Shown here: positions 47,278 to 59,182 of the stretch, in pieces
How positions within the stretch are numbered: position 1 is the stretch's first letter
Layout of the letters: each line of letters opens with the position of its first letter
NCBI GenBank assembly: GCA_946122785.1
Contig: CAMGYJ010000005.1
Span: 81,896,547 to 81,960,546 of the forward strand
Length of the DNA stretch: 64,000 nucleotides
Direction of reading: 5' to 3'
Source of the DNA: Linum tenue
Lineage: Eukaryota > Streptophyta > Magnoliopsida > Malpighiales > Linaceae
Program-made: the position numbers and the translations under genes
The notes under the pieces: generated by a model
Database searches by the model: none
Seen by the model: only the letters and a program-made list of their open reading frames with translations
What the model was told of the DNA's origin: nothing

Positions 47278-50200
47278 CATTGTTTGACTTGCTCATGGAA
47301 TCATCGGAAGATTTGGAGTCATCCGATGACCCCTCATCGGAAGTGCCACCCTTACCATCATCAGCAACTGTGTCACCCCTGTCACCCTCCTCGACATCCT
47401 TACCCTCACCGGAAGGATTCAAGATAGGGTGAGTAACCTTAGGGTGAGTAACAACGAGTAACCAAATCTGGACCCTTCTTTTAAGTGACTGCAGATCTAA
47501 GGGTGGAGAATTAAAGGAATTTATTTTCTCTAGTTTTCTTAATTGGATCATATCTTCTTCATTCTAACTCGGATTTCAATTTTTTTTTTGCACAGATGGA
47601 ACGAGTTCGTTGTGCTCTACAAAATGATATCCATTTTCAATATTTTTTGAGAAATTTTTTTTTCATCCCTCTCGTTACCAACTCCATACCATATGGTATC
47701 TCCTTCGTTGTTTAGTCATTTTCGGAAATTTTTGCACAAAAGGAACGATTTAATCATGATCTATTGGATTTCAAAATTTTCTGGGGGGAAAATTTTCAAA
47801 CCTCTCGTTATCAACTCCATACCATACTATACCATCCTGGTATGAGATGATATTTTTCATACCATATGGTATGCTGTTATTTAATACCACATGGTATTGA
47901 CTGGTATTAAATAACAACATATGGTATTGACTGGTATTTTTCATACCATATGGTATGCTGTTATTTAATACCAGTCAATACCATATGATATTGACTATAC
48001 CATATGGTATAGACTGGTAATAACTGGCAAATTTTTTTGGTTCCAAAAAATATCAAAGTGGATATCATTTTGAAGAGCACAATTAATCTGATCTAACTGT
48101 GCAAAAAAAATTAAATTCCGAGTTAAAACGAGTGAGAAATCGTCCGTTAAAAATTAAGGGAAAGAAAATTAATGATTTTTCCAGGAGAGAGAAGGAGGCG
48201 CTGATGTGGCAGATTCTTATTGGGTTGTGCATGGGGTTACTCACCACAAGGTTAGTCACCGGATCTGCTCCCCACCGGAAGTCATTCACCTCATCATCAG
48301 CTCCCTTAATGTCAACCTCGGCTTCATCTGCGGAGGGGTCACCCTCATCTATCGAAAATGGCTCTGAATTGGAGGGCTTATTGTTCGTTCCAAGAGATAG
48401 GAAGTAGTCGTCCATTGCCTGCTAAACCTCAGACGTGTCCCACTTCATGTCGGGGTTGTCTGAACGGACCTTCTTGCGAATACCTATACATGCTCTCTTC
48501 TTCACCCCAGTAAGAAGATCTCTCTGCCAACTACGAAACTCTGATGAGGCCAGGTGAGCCCCCACAGAACCCTCACGAGCCCCAACTATTTTCTTCTTCA
48601 GTTTCGCCTATAAAGAGTGGAAAAAGGGAGTTATGCGAGAAGCCATGTCAAAAGAAACATTTGCCAAGGAAGAAAATTCACCTGCCGATGTTCCTTGGTG
48701 GCGGACATTGCCTTCAGCTCCCCCTCCAGATCTTCGACCCTTTTTTCTCGGAGCACTAGCTCATTCTCAAGCTCCTCATGGGCTGACACATTCCACGCAA
48801 CAAGCGCATCGGATTGCTGCTGCTTCACTAACATCAACTCATTGCTCAGCCTGGAGTTGACTTCTTGCAAAGTTGTCTTTGCGGTCTTAAGCTGGGAAAC
48901 CATCAGGTAGTTCTTGTTGGCGCGCTCCCTGTTCTCCAGGCTCTGATCGAAAATAGCAATCACATCAAGCATTGCCTAAAGTAAAAGAAAAAGAAGGGAA
49001 CCAAATCATGTAAGGAATTCGTAGGTGTAAAAAAAAAAAAGCAATAAACCAAGAATAATAAGGGGTCACCTGGAACAGATGCTGATAAGCTAGGCCAACG
49101 GGGGAGGCGCCTTCATCAAGGGGGCGCTTCAAAAAGTTGCTTAGCTCAATTGCGGAGGTGAATGCGCTTGGAGGATTGAGAGCTGCAGAAGGGGAAATTG
49201 GAATGAGTTCTTCTGGCTTAACGACACTCCTCAAATGGTTGGGCGTCAGTATCTCTTCAATGCTCCCTAGTCCTATTTTCATTTGCTTCTTTTGGGAGTC
49301 GGTCAAAAAGCTTGTAGAGGCAAGGCACTTTCCGAAATCCTTCTTGGGAGCACATTGTCGGTAAGGAGAGGAGGAATCAGTGGAGGAGAAGGTGCCTCAC
49401 CTGTGGCAAGAGGCATCGAGTCAGAAGATCAAAGCACCCTCACAGCAGAGGCGCCAGATGCCTTCTTCGAACTAGCATGAGGAGTCTTCGAGCTAGCACC
49501 AACGCCCTTCTTCTACATTCTCACCAAGCTAGAGAAATCTAAATATGCAGAAAAAGGAGTTACGCAAAGAGCATAAGTTTGGTTAAGCAAAAATCAACAA
49601 AGGGAAAAAGTACCGTAGTCATAAAGCTCCCCTAGGATGCGCACCCTCTCTTCTTTCCTGGCAAAGTCTACGGGAGGAGCTCGTAGTATTTGGTGTTTCT
49701 ACTCACGCTTCAATTTTGGAAGAGAAAAATCCTTAACCGACTCCTCATCCGATCCTTCGCTCCATAAGGTCGAAAATGGCGCCTCTGTCAGGGAGTGCCA
49801 AGTACCAGGGCGCGGTCTAAAAAGAAGTAGGAGCAGTACCACTTGCTATGGAGCTTAGGTGAACCCTTGCAAACCTTACCATGATACTTGTTGTCATGCT
49901 TCAAAGCAGTCCAATCATGTTTCCCCCATTCGAAAGCATATATACTTCAAAAAATAGGGAAGGAGGGCTCGTAGCCTAAGCTCTAGAAAATCAACCGAAA
50001 CAGACAAGAGTGAAAAATCAGCGAGGGAGACAAAAAGCTCGACGAACACCCAACCATCTCCAAAACACCTGACAAGATGGGATCTAGCTGGAACTTCAAG
50101 CCGCACTTTAAATACTGTGAATAAACTGCAAACCAACCCTCAGGACAACTACCTACTCGAACGCCAGGATCAGGGATGGCGTACTCGCAATCGGTAAGGT

Positions 50201-50673
50201 ACCCCATACCTCGGATGTAAGACACGACTCGGTGTAGTTGAACCCTAGGCTGCTTATCTGACCTGAGGAGGTGGACGGAAGTCAGGGGCATCTCACCACT
50301 CCACATCCCCCGCCAAAAAAAAGGATGTTCGTATTCAGGGTCATCAGATGCCCGAAAAGCCCACGGTTTGGGCTTGAGCTCCAAGCTAGATAGGGCGCCT
50401 TCGATGAGCGCACCTTTCCTCAATTCTGACTCGTCACTGTCATCAATATCGCTAGCAATCATGCGAGTCTTCCCATTGTCTTTTTTAGACACTGTCCAAT
50501 CAACTAAGGCTCCCTAAAGCACAACTCCACAGTACAAGGGTAGAATGAGAAAAGTAAGGGACGTCGTACTTACCGATTTTCGTAGTTTTACTGCTGGTTA
50601 TTCTAGCCTTTTCTTTCACAGGAGGTGAGGCACCAACTAGGGAGACAGCTTGACTTGATCCTTTGAATGCCAT
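47278..50673 (-). pseudogene. Antisense gene in the gypsy 3' region, PF04195-like (putative gypsy-type domain)
   Basis: Runs opposite to pol. A first exon 50574-50673 (ATG 50673, MAFKGSSQAVSLVG) has a good GT donor and the next exon begins at 50513. That exon carries the putative gypsy-type transposon domain: YLKCGLKFQLDPILSGVL around 50060-50110. Further left, in the same orientation, are a Ser/Pro-rich frame (48965-49306), a coiled-coil frame (48631-48972, heptad-like Leu/Glu repeats) and a Ser/Asp-rich acidic C-terminus (47278-47430 and 48265-48415) which the foldback MITE splits. Such antisense genes are known from Tat-lineage elements; their function is unknown. Exon borders in the left half are not fixed. 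Confidence 0.55.
47426..48262. mobile_element. Foldback MITE inside the antisense gene
   Basis: The ends pair: GGTGAGTAACCTTAGGGTGA on the left and GGTGACTAACCTTGTGGTGA on the right (complement). Pairing continues inward with an AACTCGGA(T)TT, TTTTTTTTGCACAG, and CAAAATGATATCCA set on both arms. The centre (about 47820-48015) is packed with ACCATATGGTAT palindromes. It has no frame of its own. The acidic antisense frame reads through on both sides as if it had been one, so the insertion interrupted it. No exact target duplication was found; the class may be MULE-like. Confidence 0.7.
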
Positions 50674-51299
50674 CACGATGAGAGAAAGATGAGGAGATAA
50701 ACGAGCCTGTGAGGAAAACCATGTACACCACCTAAGGTGATAGCACGCGCGTAGAAGTCTTTCATCGCGCCCCGTAACCTCAAGTTGGGAGGCGCCTTCA
50801 ACGCCTCAAATCAAGAAGCCTGCGGAGTTAGAAAGGAGCAGAATTGTCAAGAGCAAAATAAACAAGAGGATCAAGCTCCCTCTCACTAAGGTGGCGCCCA
50901 ATGGAGGAAAAGCGAACAAATGATGACCGACATACTGGGATGGCGCCCGTGGAGAGACTTAACCAAAAGCATGGCGCCCCGGGAGAGGCTCACCAACCGG
51001 GGTAGCGCTTTGAGAGTCCGAATAACACTAATCAACCCTAGCTATGGTGTTCAAAGGAAAAGTCAAGAGCAAGTAATGAAACTCAACATTCAAGCAATCG
51101 ATCCAAGTGATAGCGCCCAAAAGAAAAGTCGCGAGCAATCGAGGAAATTCAATATTCAAGCAATCAATCCTAGCTATGGTGCCTAAAAAAAAAGTAGGGA
51201 GCAATTGAAGAAATTTAACATTCAAGCAATCAATTCTAGTTATGGCTCCCAAGGAAGAGGTCGGGAGAAGATGAGGGTTTGATTGGTGGCGCTCGTGAA

Positions 51300-52589
51300 A
51301 AGTTCGAGGTGATGGCGCCTAGACAATCAACATTAGCGGCGACGCTCAGAGAAAGGTGAACGAGAACAAGGATAAAGTCGCTAGCGAGGAATTTTTTGTT
51401 CTAGATCTAGCTAACCCTAAGGTCGAAAATGGAGGCGCCTAACGAAAAGAGAAGGTAGCGGTGTTTAGGAGAGGGTGGAAAGAGGCGATGGGCGAGAAGG
51501 CCTCGTTGAGGGTGCCGCCCGGGAAATGAAGGCTGAAGGAAGGAGTGGCGGGGCTCGAAAATTTGGCGAGGGAGAAGTGAAGGGGAAGTGGGTGGTCATG
51601 TTTAAATAAGGAGGGGATGGAGAGAGAAACACATCCCCATCGAGTTAGGTAGCCCAACCTAACACATTTGCCTTCTCAAAATCGTGTTATCTTACTGGGT
51701 GGGTCGAGTCCCAAAGTTGCCATAGTCGGCTCACTTCGGGTAGTCTTTCCCTGATATTTGTATTTATTTTTTATTGGATTTTTATTTTTTAGTTTTAGGC
51801 TTTTTATTTTTTGCTTTTAGACTTTTTTACTTTCGAACCCCGGAGTCGCCCACCCTTTAGCTTAGAGACCCTGTCATCGAGGAGAGAGCACTTGTTGACA
51901 ATTCCACAATACTTGCGCCATCGCCAAAGGGGAATTTGATAGGGTATCCTAATTGCTAATGGGGCAAAAACCCTAGTTATGCCCCAGTTGATGACATAAT
52001 GAAGAAAGAAGACAAAATAGCCTAAGGAGTCAAGATCAAGGGACAAAGCCAGGCACCTGACATCAACAAGGATAGAGTACAAGGGGACACCCTCTGTTAG
52101 AAAGTACAATGTATAGTGTTAGAAGGTCTGAGGTGCCCGACCACATCATTTATGGCTTGGCAGGCGTCTGGACCACTAACTAACTTTTAGACTTATATAA
52201 ATAGGAGTTCTCTCTTCATAAATGGCAAGCCATCTACATTTTGCTCCCACTTCTCTCTACTTTCTCTCTCTACTTCTTTTCTTCTATTCTTCTAGAGATG
52301 GGGCGCCTGCCTCCTCAAGGTCATGACTGATGCCCCAAACCCCTTGGATCCGAGTGACCCTCCGTCGCTCGGGCTCAAACAATTTTATATGGGAAAATTC
52401 AGCTGATATTATCTTTGGGTGGGTTTTTCCAAACCCGACAAAGAGAGTAATGGGTTTGGTTCAATTTTTTATTTTAAGTATTTACACCGAAGGATTCTTG
52501 TGTTTCTTGCCAAAGAAACTTGCGATTTTTGGAAGAGGTTGCTCTCTTTCTTGAAGTACAAGCCTGGACAACCTAGTCAAGCAACTTAC
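51300..52589. other. LTR-like non-coding region of gypsy elements
   Basis: No gene. Holds the primer-site-like stretch at 51913-51933 and, further right, a TTATATAAATAGG TATA-type box at about 52193 followed by a CT-rich leader, which looks like the promoter part of another LTR. The borders of these LTRs could not be set. Confidence 0.4.
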
Positions 52590-53040
52590 TACACAAATGG
52601 AGGCAATGGGGCAAGAATACGCAGCACGGCTGAAAGATCAGATGCGAGAGAAAAATACCTTGATCGAAACAAGATTGGGGGAATTCGAAACAAGACTACC
52701 AGCACCCCCAACAAATCGCGCACGGAAATCCACCAAACCCTAAACCTAATGTTGAAAGGTCTAGAAGGGAAGAAAAACGAGGGGAAATGAGGGTGGTTCA
52801 GCAACCCTTGATTGAGAAAATTAGGTGCCAACGCCATTTGGGAGTACCACGAGCAAGAAGAGGCCAAACTCGAATACAAGACGAGGAAGGCGAGTACGAT
52901 GATTATGATGCTTACCCATGGGAAGAAGAGGATGAATTGAAGAACATAAGGGTCACCATTCCATCTTTTAAAGGCACAACCATTCCATCGTTTAAAGGCA
53001 CTACCACTAACATTCAATTGAGGCATGATTTCAGAATTGC
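52590..53040 (+). pseudogene. Ty3/gypsy gag N-terminal scrap
   Basis: Plus strand reads MGQEYAARLKDQMREKNTLI in one frame, then, in another, GEYDDYDAYPWEEEDEL and NIRVTIPSFKGTT, which match the start of chromovirus-type gag proteins. The IPSFKGTT phrase is duplicated in tandem (about 52960-53000). It ends abruptly at a stop near 53042 with no capsid core following. Confidence 0.5.
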
Positions 53041-53469
53041 ATGAGTCCTGACATTCTTGTAGTTTCTGCTTTGACCTAGAAAGAGAATATCTGCATAGGT
53101 TGATAGAGCACCCTTGATTGAAGATGGTGAATTGACTACTTTAGTAGAGAGGTCAATTCACCGTTATGTACTTGATTTGATCTAGTAGATGAGGTTTTGC
53201 ACGTTATGGCCTCAATTTGTTTACTCTGGTGGAGGTTAGGCGCCCGTCGGGTATTCAGACTGAGAGGGTCTGAAGACCTTTAGTTGAGACTTCAGATTGA
53301 ATAAGAACCTTCCGTAGTATAACTATAATTATATATGAACTTGGTGAATTACAATTTGCTTTAACTGCAATCTAGGGGGAACCATATCCAGGTGACTTCT
53401 CTCGAACTTGAATCACAACTTTACTGCTTTGTGTTTGCTTAAGTTAGATATAACTTCACTTCGTTCAAA
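53041..53469. other. Non-coding stretch before the gypsy LTR
   Basis: No gene or clear repeat seen; may belong to the gag scrap element or to the LTR that follows. Confidence 0.4.
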
Positions 53470-53910
53470 CTACTAGATAACGAGAACCTCACGGAGTAGT
53501 CATCACATCTAGGACCCGGGTTGACAAATAAAACTAAACCCGCTATATTACACATTAGTTTGTGGTTACACCTGGCCACAAGATCAAGGACGCAACCCAG
53601 TTGGAGAAGGAGTTGGCGTCGCATACGTAAACCAGCTTTCATGGCTGGCCATTTTGGATTTTCGGTTTATTTCGGTTTATTAAATTATGTTTTCTTTTCC
53701 TAATCCCTTTTGGGAAGGTCTAGTCGGTTGTAGTATTTAAGAGGCATGTAAATGTAAAACTTGGACATCTTTTGCTTTAATCAAACTACTAAACCTTAGG
53801 GTTTGTTTCCGGTGGATTCTGGAGTTTTCAAAGTGAGTTTGTGGCTTGCAAGCTCTTTCTTTTCCGGCGGATTTAGCATTTGCGAATCCTTGGTGTTTCC
53901 GACTACGTCA
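53470..53910 (+). repeat. Ty3/gypsy element C 5' LTR, left border uncertain
   Basis: Ends GACTACGTCA at 53910, two bases before the primer site. A TATTTAAGAGG TATA-like box sits at about 53736. The 3' LTR is outside the window, so the left border is a guess. Confidence 0.5.
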
Positions 53911-53912
53911 GG

Positions 53913-53923
53913 TGGTATCAGAG
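53913..53923 (+). other. Gypsy C primer binding site
   Basis: TGGTATCAGAG, complementary to initiator methionine tRNA. Confidence 0.85.
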
Positions 53924-53959
53924 TAGGCTTTTCCCTGTCTCTTTTCGAGCTTGGACAAC

Positions 53960-55199
53960 ATGGGAGACCAACCAGTGACACGGGTAGATATCGAGGGCAT
54001 CACGATGGCTTTCACCCCGGCTCTTGCTGCTTTGACGACACAGGTGACTACGTTGGCGACTCAAGTGAACGCCATCAATGAAGGGAGGAATAGAGACAGG
54101 CGAAACCATCAGCAAAGGCGACCACGCGGCGACATACGTGGTCAGGCTGACTCCGACACTAGTTCGGAGGATGAGGCTCAGGACGACGAAGAAGATGATG
54201 AACATCAGCGAGACCGCATTGACTATCGAGTCAAGGCAGATATTCCGTTGTTCTATGGAACGATGGGGGTTGAGGAGTTTCTGGATTGGCAAATTGAAGT
54301 CAATAGGTTTTTCGACGTGATGGAAGTACCCGAGGGAAAGCAAGTTAAGCTAGTAGCTATTAGGGTGAAGAGCACGACTGCGGTATGGTGGGATAAGCTG
54401 GTTGCCCAAAGGCAACGACAGAGGAAGGCACCGATTCGAACCTGGAGGCGGATGAAGCAACTAATGCTTGAGCGATTTCTCCCTGAGGATTATGAGCAAA
54501 TTCTTTACAAAATGTATATTGATTGTGTTCAGGGAGGAGGAGTGTCACCGAATACACCACTGAGTTCTTACGGTTTTCCGAACGCAATAAGCTAAGGGAA
54601 ACATAGGCTCAGAAGGTAGCCCGCTACATTAACGGTTTGAAGAGCTCCATCCAAAAGAAGATCGGGTTACAAACTGTCTGGACGGTGGCGAAGGCTTCTA
54701 CGCTAGCATTAAAAGCTGAACTAATGGGGAAGTCCCCCAGGAACTTCCCACCCTTCCGCAGATTTCCTTCACCGGGACAGCCCGAAGTAATGATGGAGAA
54801 GGAGAAGGGTATTAACCCAAAGGAGAGCAACCCGCCTCCACCAAAAGGGCCTAACGCGGCTGGTACCTCTAGCACTAACAGGGTTCCGACCCAGAGAGCT
54901 ACTAACCCCTACGCCAAATCAACGGGAGATAAATTCTACCGTTGTGGGGGCCAGGGACACCGTTCGAATGTGTGCCCATTGCGGAAAATGGTCGCTGTCA
55001 TAGATGAAGCCTCCAACCCTGTTGAGAATTCCGAAGAAGAAGGGGAAACTGATGAGTATGTCGGGGCTGAATTCCCGGAGGAGGAGTCCAAAGATGTAGT
55101 GAACATCGTCATGCGTCGAGTTCTACTTTCTGCGACCGACGAGGGGCAGCGGAAAAATCTTTTCCGCACACATTGCTATATTTATAATAAGGTATGCAT
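53960..55199 (+). pseudogene. Gypsy C gag
   Basis: ATG at 53960 ([13 protein letters not shown]). A charged region (about residues 45-95) precedes the retrotransposon gag core, with [26 protein letters not shown] and MLERFLP. A frameshift near 54545 splits the core; the second part begins again with the RYINGLKSSIQKKIGLQTVW segment and an in-frame TAG at about 54604. The knuckle reads FYRCGGQGHRSNVC, so the first zinc Cys (normally CYRC or CFRC) appears lost. The acidic tail runs into the MITE at 55200. It would form the particle shell. Confidence 0.85.
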
Positions 55200-55884
55200 T
55201 AGGGATGACAATGGGTTGGGTTGGTCGAGTTTTGTCAAACCCAAACCCAAATCCATGGGTTTACCCATGAAAAAAACCAGGGTAAAACCCACTAGGTTTG
55301 AAAATCTCAAACACAACCCAACCCGCTGGGTATTCGCGGGTTCATGGGTACCCACGGGTTTTTGTCGTAAAATTTTACAATAACAAGTTCCTATCAAAAT
55401 TAAAGTCAAATATCAATCTCTCAATACAAATTATCCATATATAAAACATCATTCTAGAAAATTCAAGCAAATCACAAATTAACTATACAAATTGTTAAAC
55501 ACCAATCTAGAAAACTCAAAAAAATTGAAGCCAATAACAAATTATCCATAAATAACATGATTAATTGAAAGCTTCTTCCTTTAAATTAAGTTTATTCACT
55601 CTCCACTCGATAACATCAACTTCATTCTACACAATTAGAAAGAAAAAATTAGACATGTCTCCACAAATATAAATAAGATTAGTTGTTTAGAATACTAAAT
55701 ATACCAAGAAAATTAATTATATGGGTGTGGGCGGGTACCCATGGGTCGGGTTTACCTAAACCCAAACCCAACCCGATGAATAGTGAACGAGTTTAAACCC
55801 AAACCCATCAACATGGATTTTACCCGCGTTGACCGGGTTGGGTCGGGTGGGTACCCATGGGTTCGGGTTTTGTTGTCATCCCTA
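55200..55884. mobile_element. hAT-type MITE (685 bp) between gag and protease of gypsy C
   Basis: Ends TAGGGATGACAA and TTGTCATCCCTA are inverted copies. Target duplication GTATGCAT (55192-55199) and GTATGCAA (55885-55892) matches at 7 of 8 bases. Both arms are full of GGGTTTGGGTT/AACCCAAACCC and GGGTACCCATGGGT repeats; the centre is AT-rich and non-coding. Short TAGGG(A/G)TG(A/G)CAA ends are typical of plant hAT MITEs. Confidence 0.9.
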
Positions 55885-56180
55885 GTATGCAATCTCATCG
55901 TGGACAATGGAAGCACAGAAAATCTGGTCCTCAACGGTTGGTCGCATATTTAGAGTTGCCTACCGAACCTCATCCTCAACCATATGCGCTGGGTTGGGTG
56001 AGCAAAGGCCCCCAGGTCAAGGTGACGCAAACCCGCAAAGTCTCGATTTCAATTGGAAAGCATTATCGAGAAGTGGTGGCGTGTGACGTGCTGAACATGG
56101 ACGTGTGCCATGTGCTTTTGGGTCGACCGTGGAAGTTCGACAATGATGTTACCTATGAGGAAAGGACAATGTGATATTGT
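55885..56180 (+). pseudogene. Gypsy C protease
   Basis: Begins right after the MITE with [12 protein letters not shown], the aspartic-protease active-site motif (usually D-S-G or D-T-G; here D-N-G). After a frame change come the [18 protein letters not shown] and [12 protein letters not shown] segments that form the second half of the fold. It would cut the polyprotein. A TGA at 56171 separates it from RT. Confidence 0.8.
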
Positions 56181-56206
56181 TCACCTAGAAGGCGCACAAG
56201 ATAGCT

Positions 56207-57646
56207 ATGGCTCCGGTCCATGATCCAACGAAGCACCTTGAGAAGAGGAAGTCTAACTTCCTTACGTTGACCCGGGATGAACAAGAATTACAGGAAGTGC
56301 TTCACGATTCCGAGTGGGTGTGTCTAATTGTCATCAAGGGATTGCTGAGTTCGTCCCCATCCACCGAGCAGGCCATTCCCGCTGCGGTACAAGAGAAACT
56401 AGGAGACTTTGGGAAGCTAATTTCAGACGAGTTGCCTAGCACGTTACCACCTATGCGAGATATCCAACATCACATTGACTTGATTCTGGGATCCAATCTG
56501 CCGAACCTGCCACATTACCGCATGAGCCCTAAAGAGAATGAGATTCTCCACGAGCAGATCGAGGACCTAATGAAGAAAGGCTTCATCCGGGAAAGTATGA
56601 GTCCATGTGCCTTCCCTGTCCTATTAGTCCCTAAGAAGGGCAACCAGTGGCGCATGTGCGTCGATAGTCGGGCCATTAACGAGATTACTATCAACTACAG
56701 GTTTCCCATTCCCCGTTTGGAGGATATGCTAGACGAGTTATCCGGGTCAAAGGTTTTCTCGAAGATTGATTTGAGGAGTGGGTACCACCAAATCCGGATT
56801 CGGCCAGGGGATGAGTGGAAGACCGCGTTCAAGAGTAAGGATGGTATCTACGAATGGCTCGTCATGCCTTTCGGATTGTCCAACGCTCCTAGCACCTTCA
56901 TGCGGCTCATGAATCAGGTTCTTCGTCCTTTTATTGGGTCTTTTGTGGTAGTATACTTCGATGATATTTTGATTTACAGTAAATCCAAGGAGGCACACTT
57001 AGAGCAGCTGCGTCAAGTACTCCAAGTGCTCCACGAGAACAAACTCTATATCAACCTCAAGAAATGTACTTTCTGCACCGATCATCTTCTGTTTTTGGGG
57101 TTTATTGTTGGTGAGACAGGGGTTCAAGTGGACGAGGAGAAAGTCCATTATATTCTCAGCAGGCTGACCCCTACGACCGTATCGGAAGTACGAAATTTCC
57201 ACGGACTGGCTACTTTCTACCGTCGTTTTGTCCGCGACTTTAGCACCCTCGCCGCCCCCATGACCGAGTGTTTAAAGAAAGGGAAATTTTTATGGGGCCC
57301 CGAGCAAGAGAAAAGCTTCACTTTAATCAAAGAGAAGCTTTGCACCGCCCCCGTCCTCGCCTTACCCGATTTTGACAAGATCTTTCAAGTGGAGTGCAAC
57401 GCTAGCGGGGTTGGCGTGGGCGCTGTTCTCTCACAAGAGAAACGACCTGTGGCATTTTTCAGTGAGAAGCTTAGTGACGCCAGGCAAAAATGGAGCACAT
57501 ACGACCAGGAGTTTTATGCGGTTTTCCGAGCACTGCGCCAATGGGAACATTATCTTATACAACGGGAGTTTATCTTGTTCACCGACCACCTAGCCTTGAA
57601 GTTTCTGCACAGTCAGAAAGTGATCAACAAAATGCATGCACGCTAG
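56207..57646 (+). pseudogene. Gypsy C reverse transcriptase and RNase H
   Basis: A 479-residue open stretch. RT motifs: [49 protein letters not shown] (first Asp), [16 protein letters not shown] and YFDDILIYS with the catalytic FDD. RNase H follows from about residue 385 with [20 protein letters not shown] (family has D-A-S; here N-A-S), [20 protein letters not shown] and [10 protein letters not shown]. It ends at a TAG (57644-57646) where the family has Trp. It makes the cDNA in the particle. Apart from the end, this is the best kept part of the element. Confidence 0.9.
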
Positions 57647-58562
57647 GTCAGCTATCCACAGAAGTTTTCCATCATAATCCAGCACAAGTCCGGATTCAGA
57701 ACAAGGTTGCCGATGCACTGAGCCGCCAAGCTTCCTTGTTGGTTACTTTGGCGCAGGAAATCATTGGGTTCGATATTCTCAAGGAACAATACGCAACTGA
57801 CCCTGATTTTGCGGAGCTGTGGTTTAAATGCACTCATCAGCACCCCAGCGCTAACTTCCATATGCGTGATGACTACTTATTTAAAGGGGATCGCCTCTGT
57901 ATCCCGAGTTCCTCTTTGCGCGAACAACTCATCCGCGAGCTCCATGGCGGGGGCCTTGGTGGTCATTTAGGACGTGACAAGACGATTGCTACCCTGAGGC
58001 GCGGTTTTTTTGGCCTCATCTGCGGGGCGATGCAGGTGCCATTGTCCAGAGGTGTTTTATTTGTCAAACATCAAAAGGCCAGTCCCAGAATACAGGGCTT
58101 TATCTGCCCTTGCCGATTCCTAATGATATTTGGCTCGATCTTTTGATGGACTTTGTTCTGGGTTTACCTCGCACTCAGAGGGGCGTGGATTCTGTATTCA
58201 TCGTCGTTGATCGTTTCTAAAAAATGTCCCACTTTATTGCGTGTAGGAAAACGGCGGATGCTTCCAACGTCGCCAAGCTGTTCTTCAAGGAAGTCGTTCA
58301 TCTGCATGGGGTTCCCTTCCGATCACGATACTAATTTCCTCAGCCATTTTTGGCTTACTCTGTGGCAATTGTACGGGACTACGTTGAACCGAAGCTCTAT
58401 GGCCCATTCGCAAACTGACGGACAGACGGAGGTTACCAATAGGACCCTGGGTAACATGATTCGCAGCCTTTGTGGTGATAAGCCGTAGCAATGGGATTTA
58501 TTCCTTTCCCAGGCCGAGTTTGCCTATAACAGTGCGGTCCATTCGGCTACGGGCAGGTCTCC
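57647..58562 (+). pseudogene. Gypsy C integrase, cut by the large LTR element
   Basis: After the RNase H end (NKVADALSRQASLLVTL), the HHCC zinc region is recognisable at [20 protein letters not shown], then broken frames give [39 protein letters not shown] and [14 protein letters not shown], up to the insertion point at 58562. At least four stops or shifts occur between 58000 and 58500. Integrase inserts the cDNA into the host chromosome; here it is dead. Confidence 0.85.
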
Positions 58563-59182
58563 TGTTACACCCCGCTCTTTCTAAGGGTCAAAATGACTAT
58601 TTTACCCTTGGATAAATTTATCAAGTTTCACCGTAATATCGAGGAGGATTAAAAATGTGAGCTCTCGGTTCAAACGGTGTCGAATTTCGATGTAAAATGA
58701 AGAAGCTACGGCCGTATATGGATCGAGTGGGTTTTACTTTGTTAATTGGGTCGGGTATTAGAGTGGGTCTGGTTTTGGGTTCGTGGGCTGTCAGGTGGGG
58801 AGATAAAAACGAATTGGGCTAAGCCCGAGTGCGAGGAGTGATTGAGAAGAGAGGGAAGGAAGAAAAGAAGAGTGACCGAGTGGGCCGGGTTCAGCCCTGG
58901 CTTTGGGCCGGGAAAGAAGAACGGGTTGGTGGCCCAGGAGAAGAGGCGAATCGGGCTTGAGCCCAAGCGAAAGGAGGAGGAGGAGAAGGCTCGGCCGGCC
59001 CTGGCCTGCTGGAAAAGGAGGAGTCAGGCGAGTGAATGAGAAGATCGTTTTCTCCGGGAAGTTTGGCCAACAGCAGGGAAAACAGAGCATCGACATGTAG
59101 TATTTTGAGAGGTCACGGCTGGGGTCTTGGAGGGGAAGTAATGAAATTAATTGGTGAGGTTAAATGGATTTGATTGGTGCTA

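Larger units (their letters stand above)
45376..51910 (+). mobile_element. Decayed Ty3/gypsy element, Tat/Ogre-like, right part
   Basis: Begins inside integrase, continues through a long non-coding 3' region with a tandem repeat and a spliced antisense gene. Pol-type integrase followed by kilobases of extra sequence, with antisense frames before the 3' LTR, is typical of the Tat lineage. The right border is inferred from a primer-site-like TTGCGCCATCGCCAAAGG at 51913, similar to the aspartate-tRNA site used by Tat/Athila elements; no LTR pair is identified. Confidence 0.6.
53911..58562 (+). mobile_element. Ty3/gypsy retrotransposon C (chromovirus-like), internal region
   Basis: Gag, protease, RT, RNase H and integrase in Ty3 order, with integrase last. 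It is interrupted by a hAT MITE at 55200-55884 and by the large LTR element from 58563. The rest of integrase and the 3' LTR must lie right of the window. Wording of RT and integrase ([37 protein letters not shown]) suits a plant chromovirus; I cannot pick the lineage. Confidence 0.9.
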
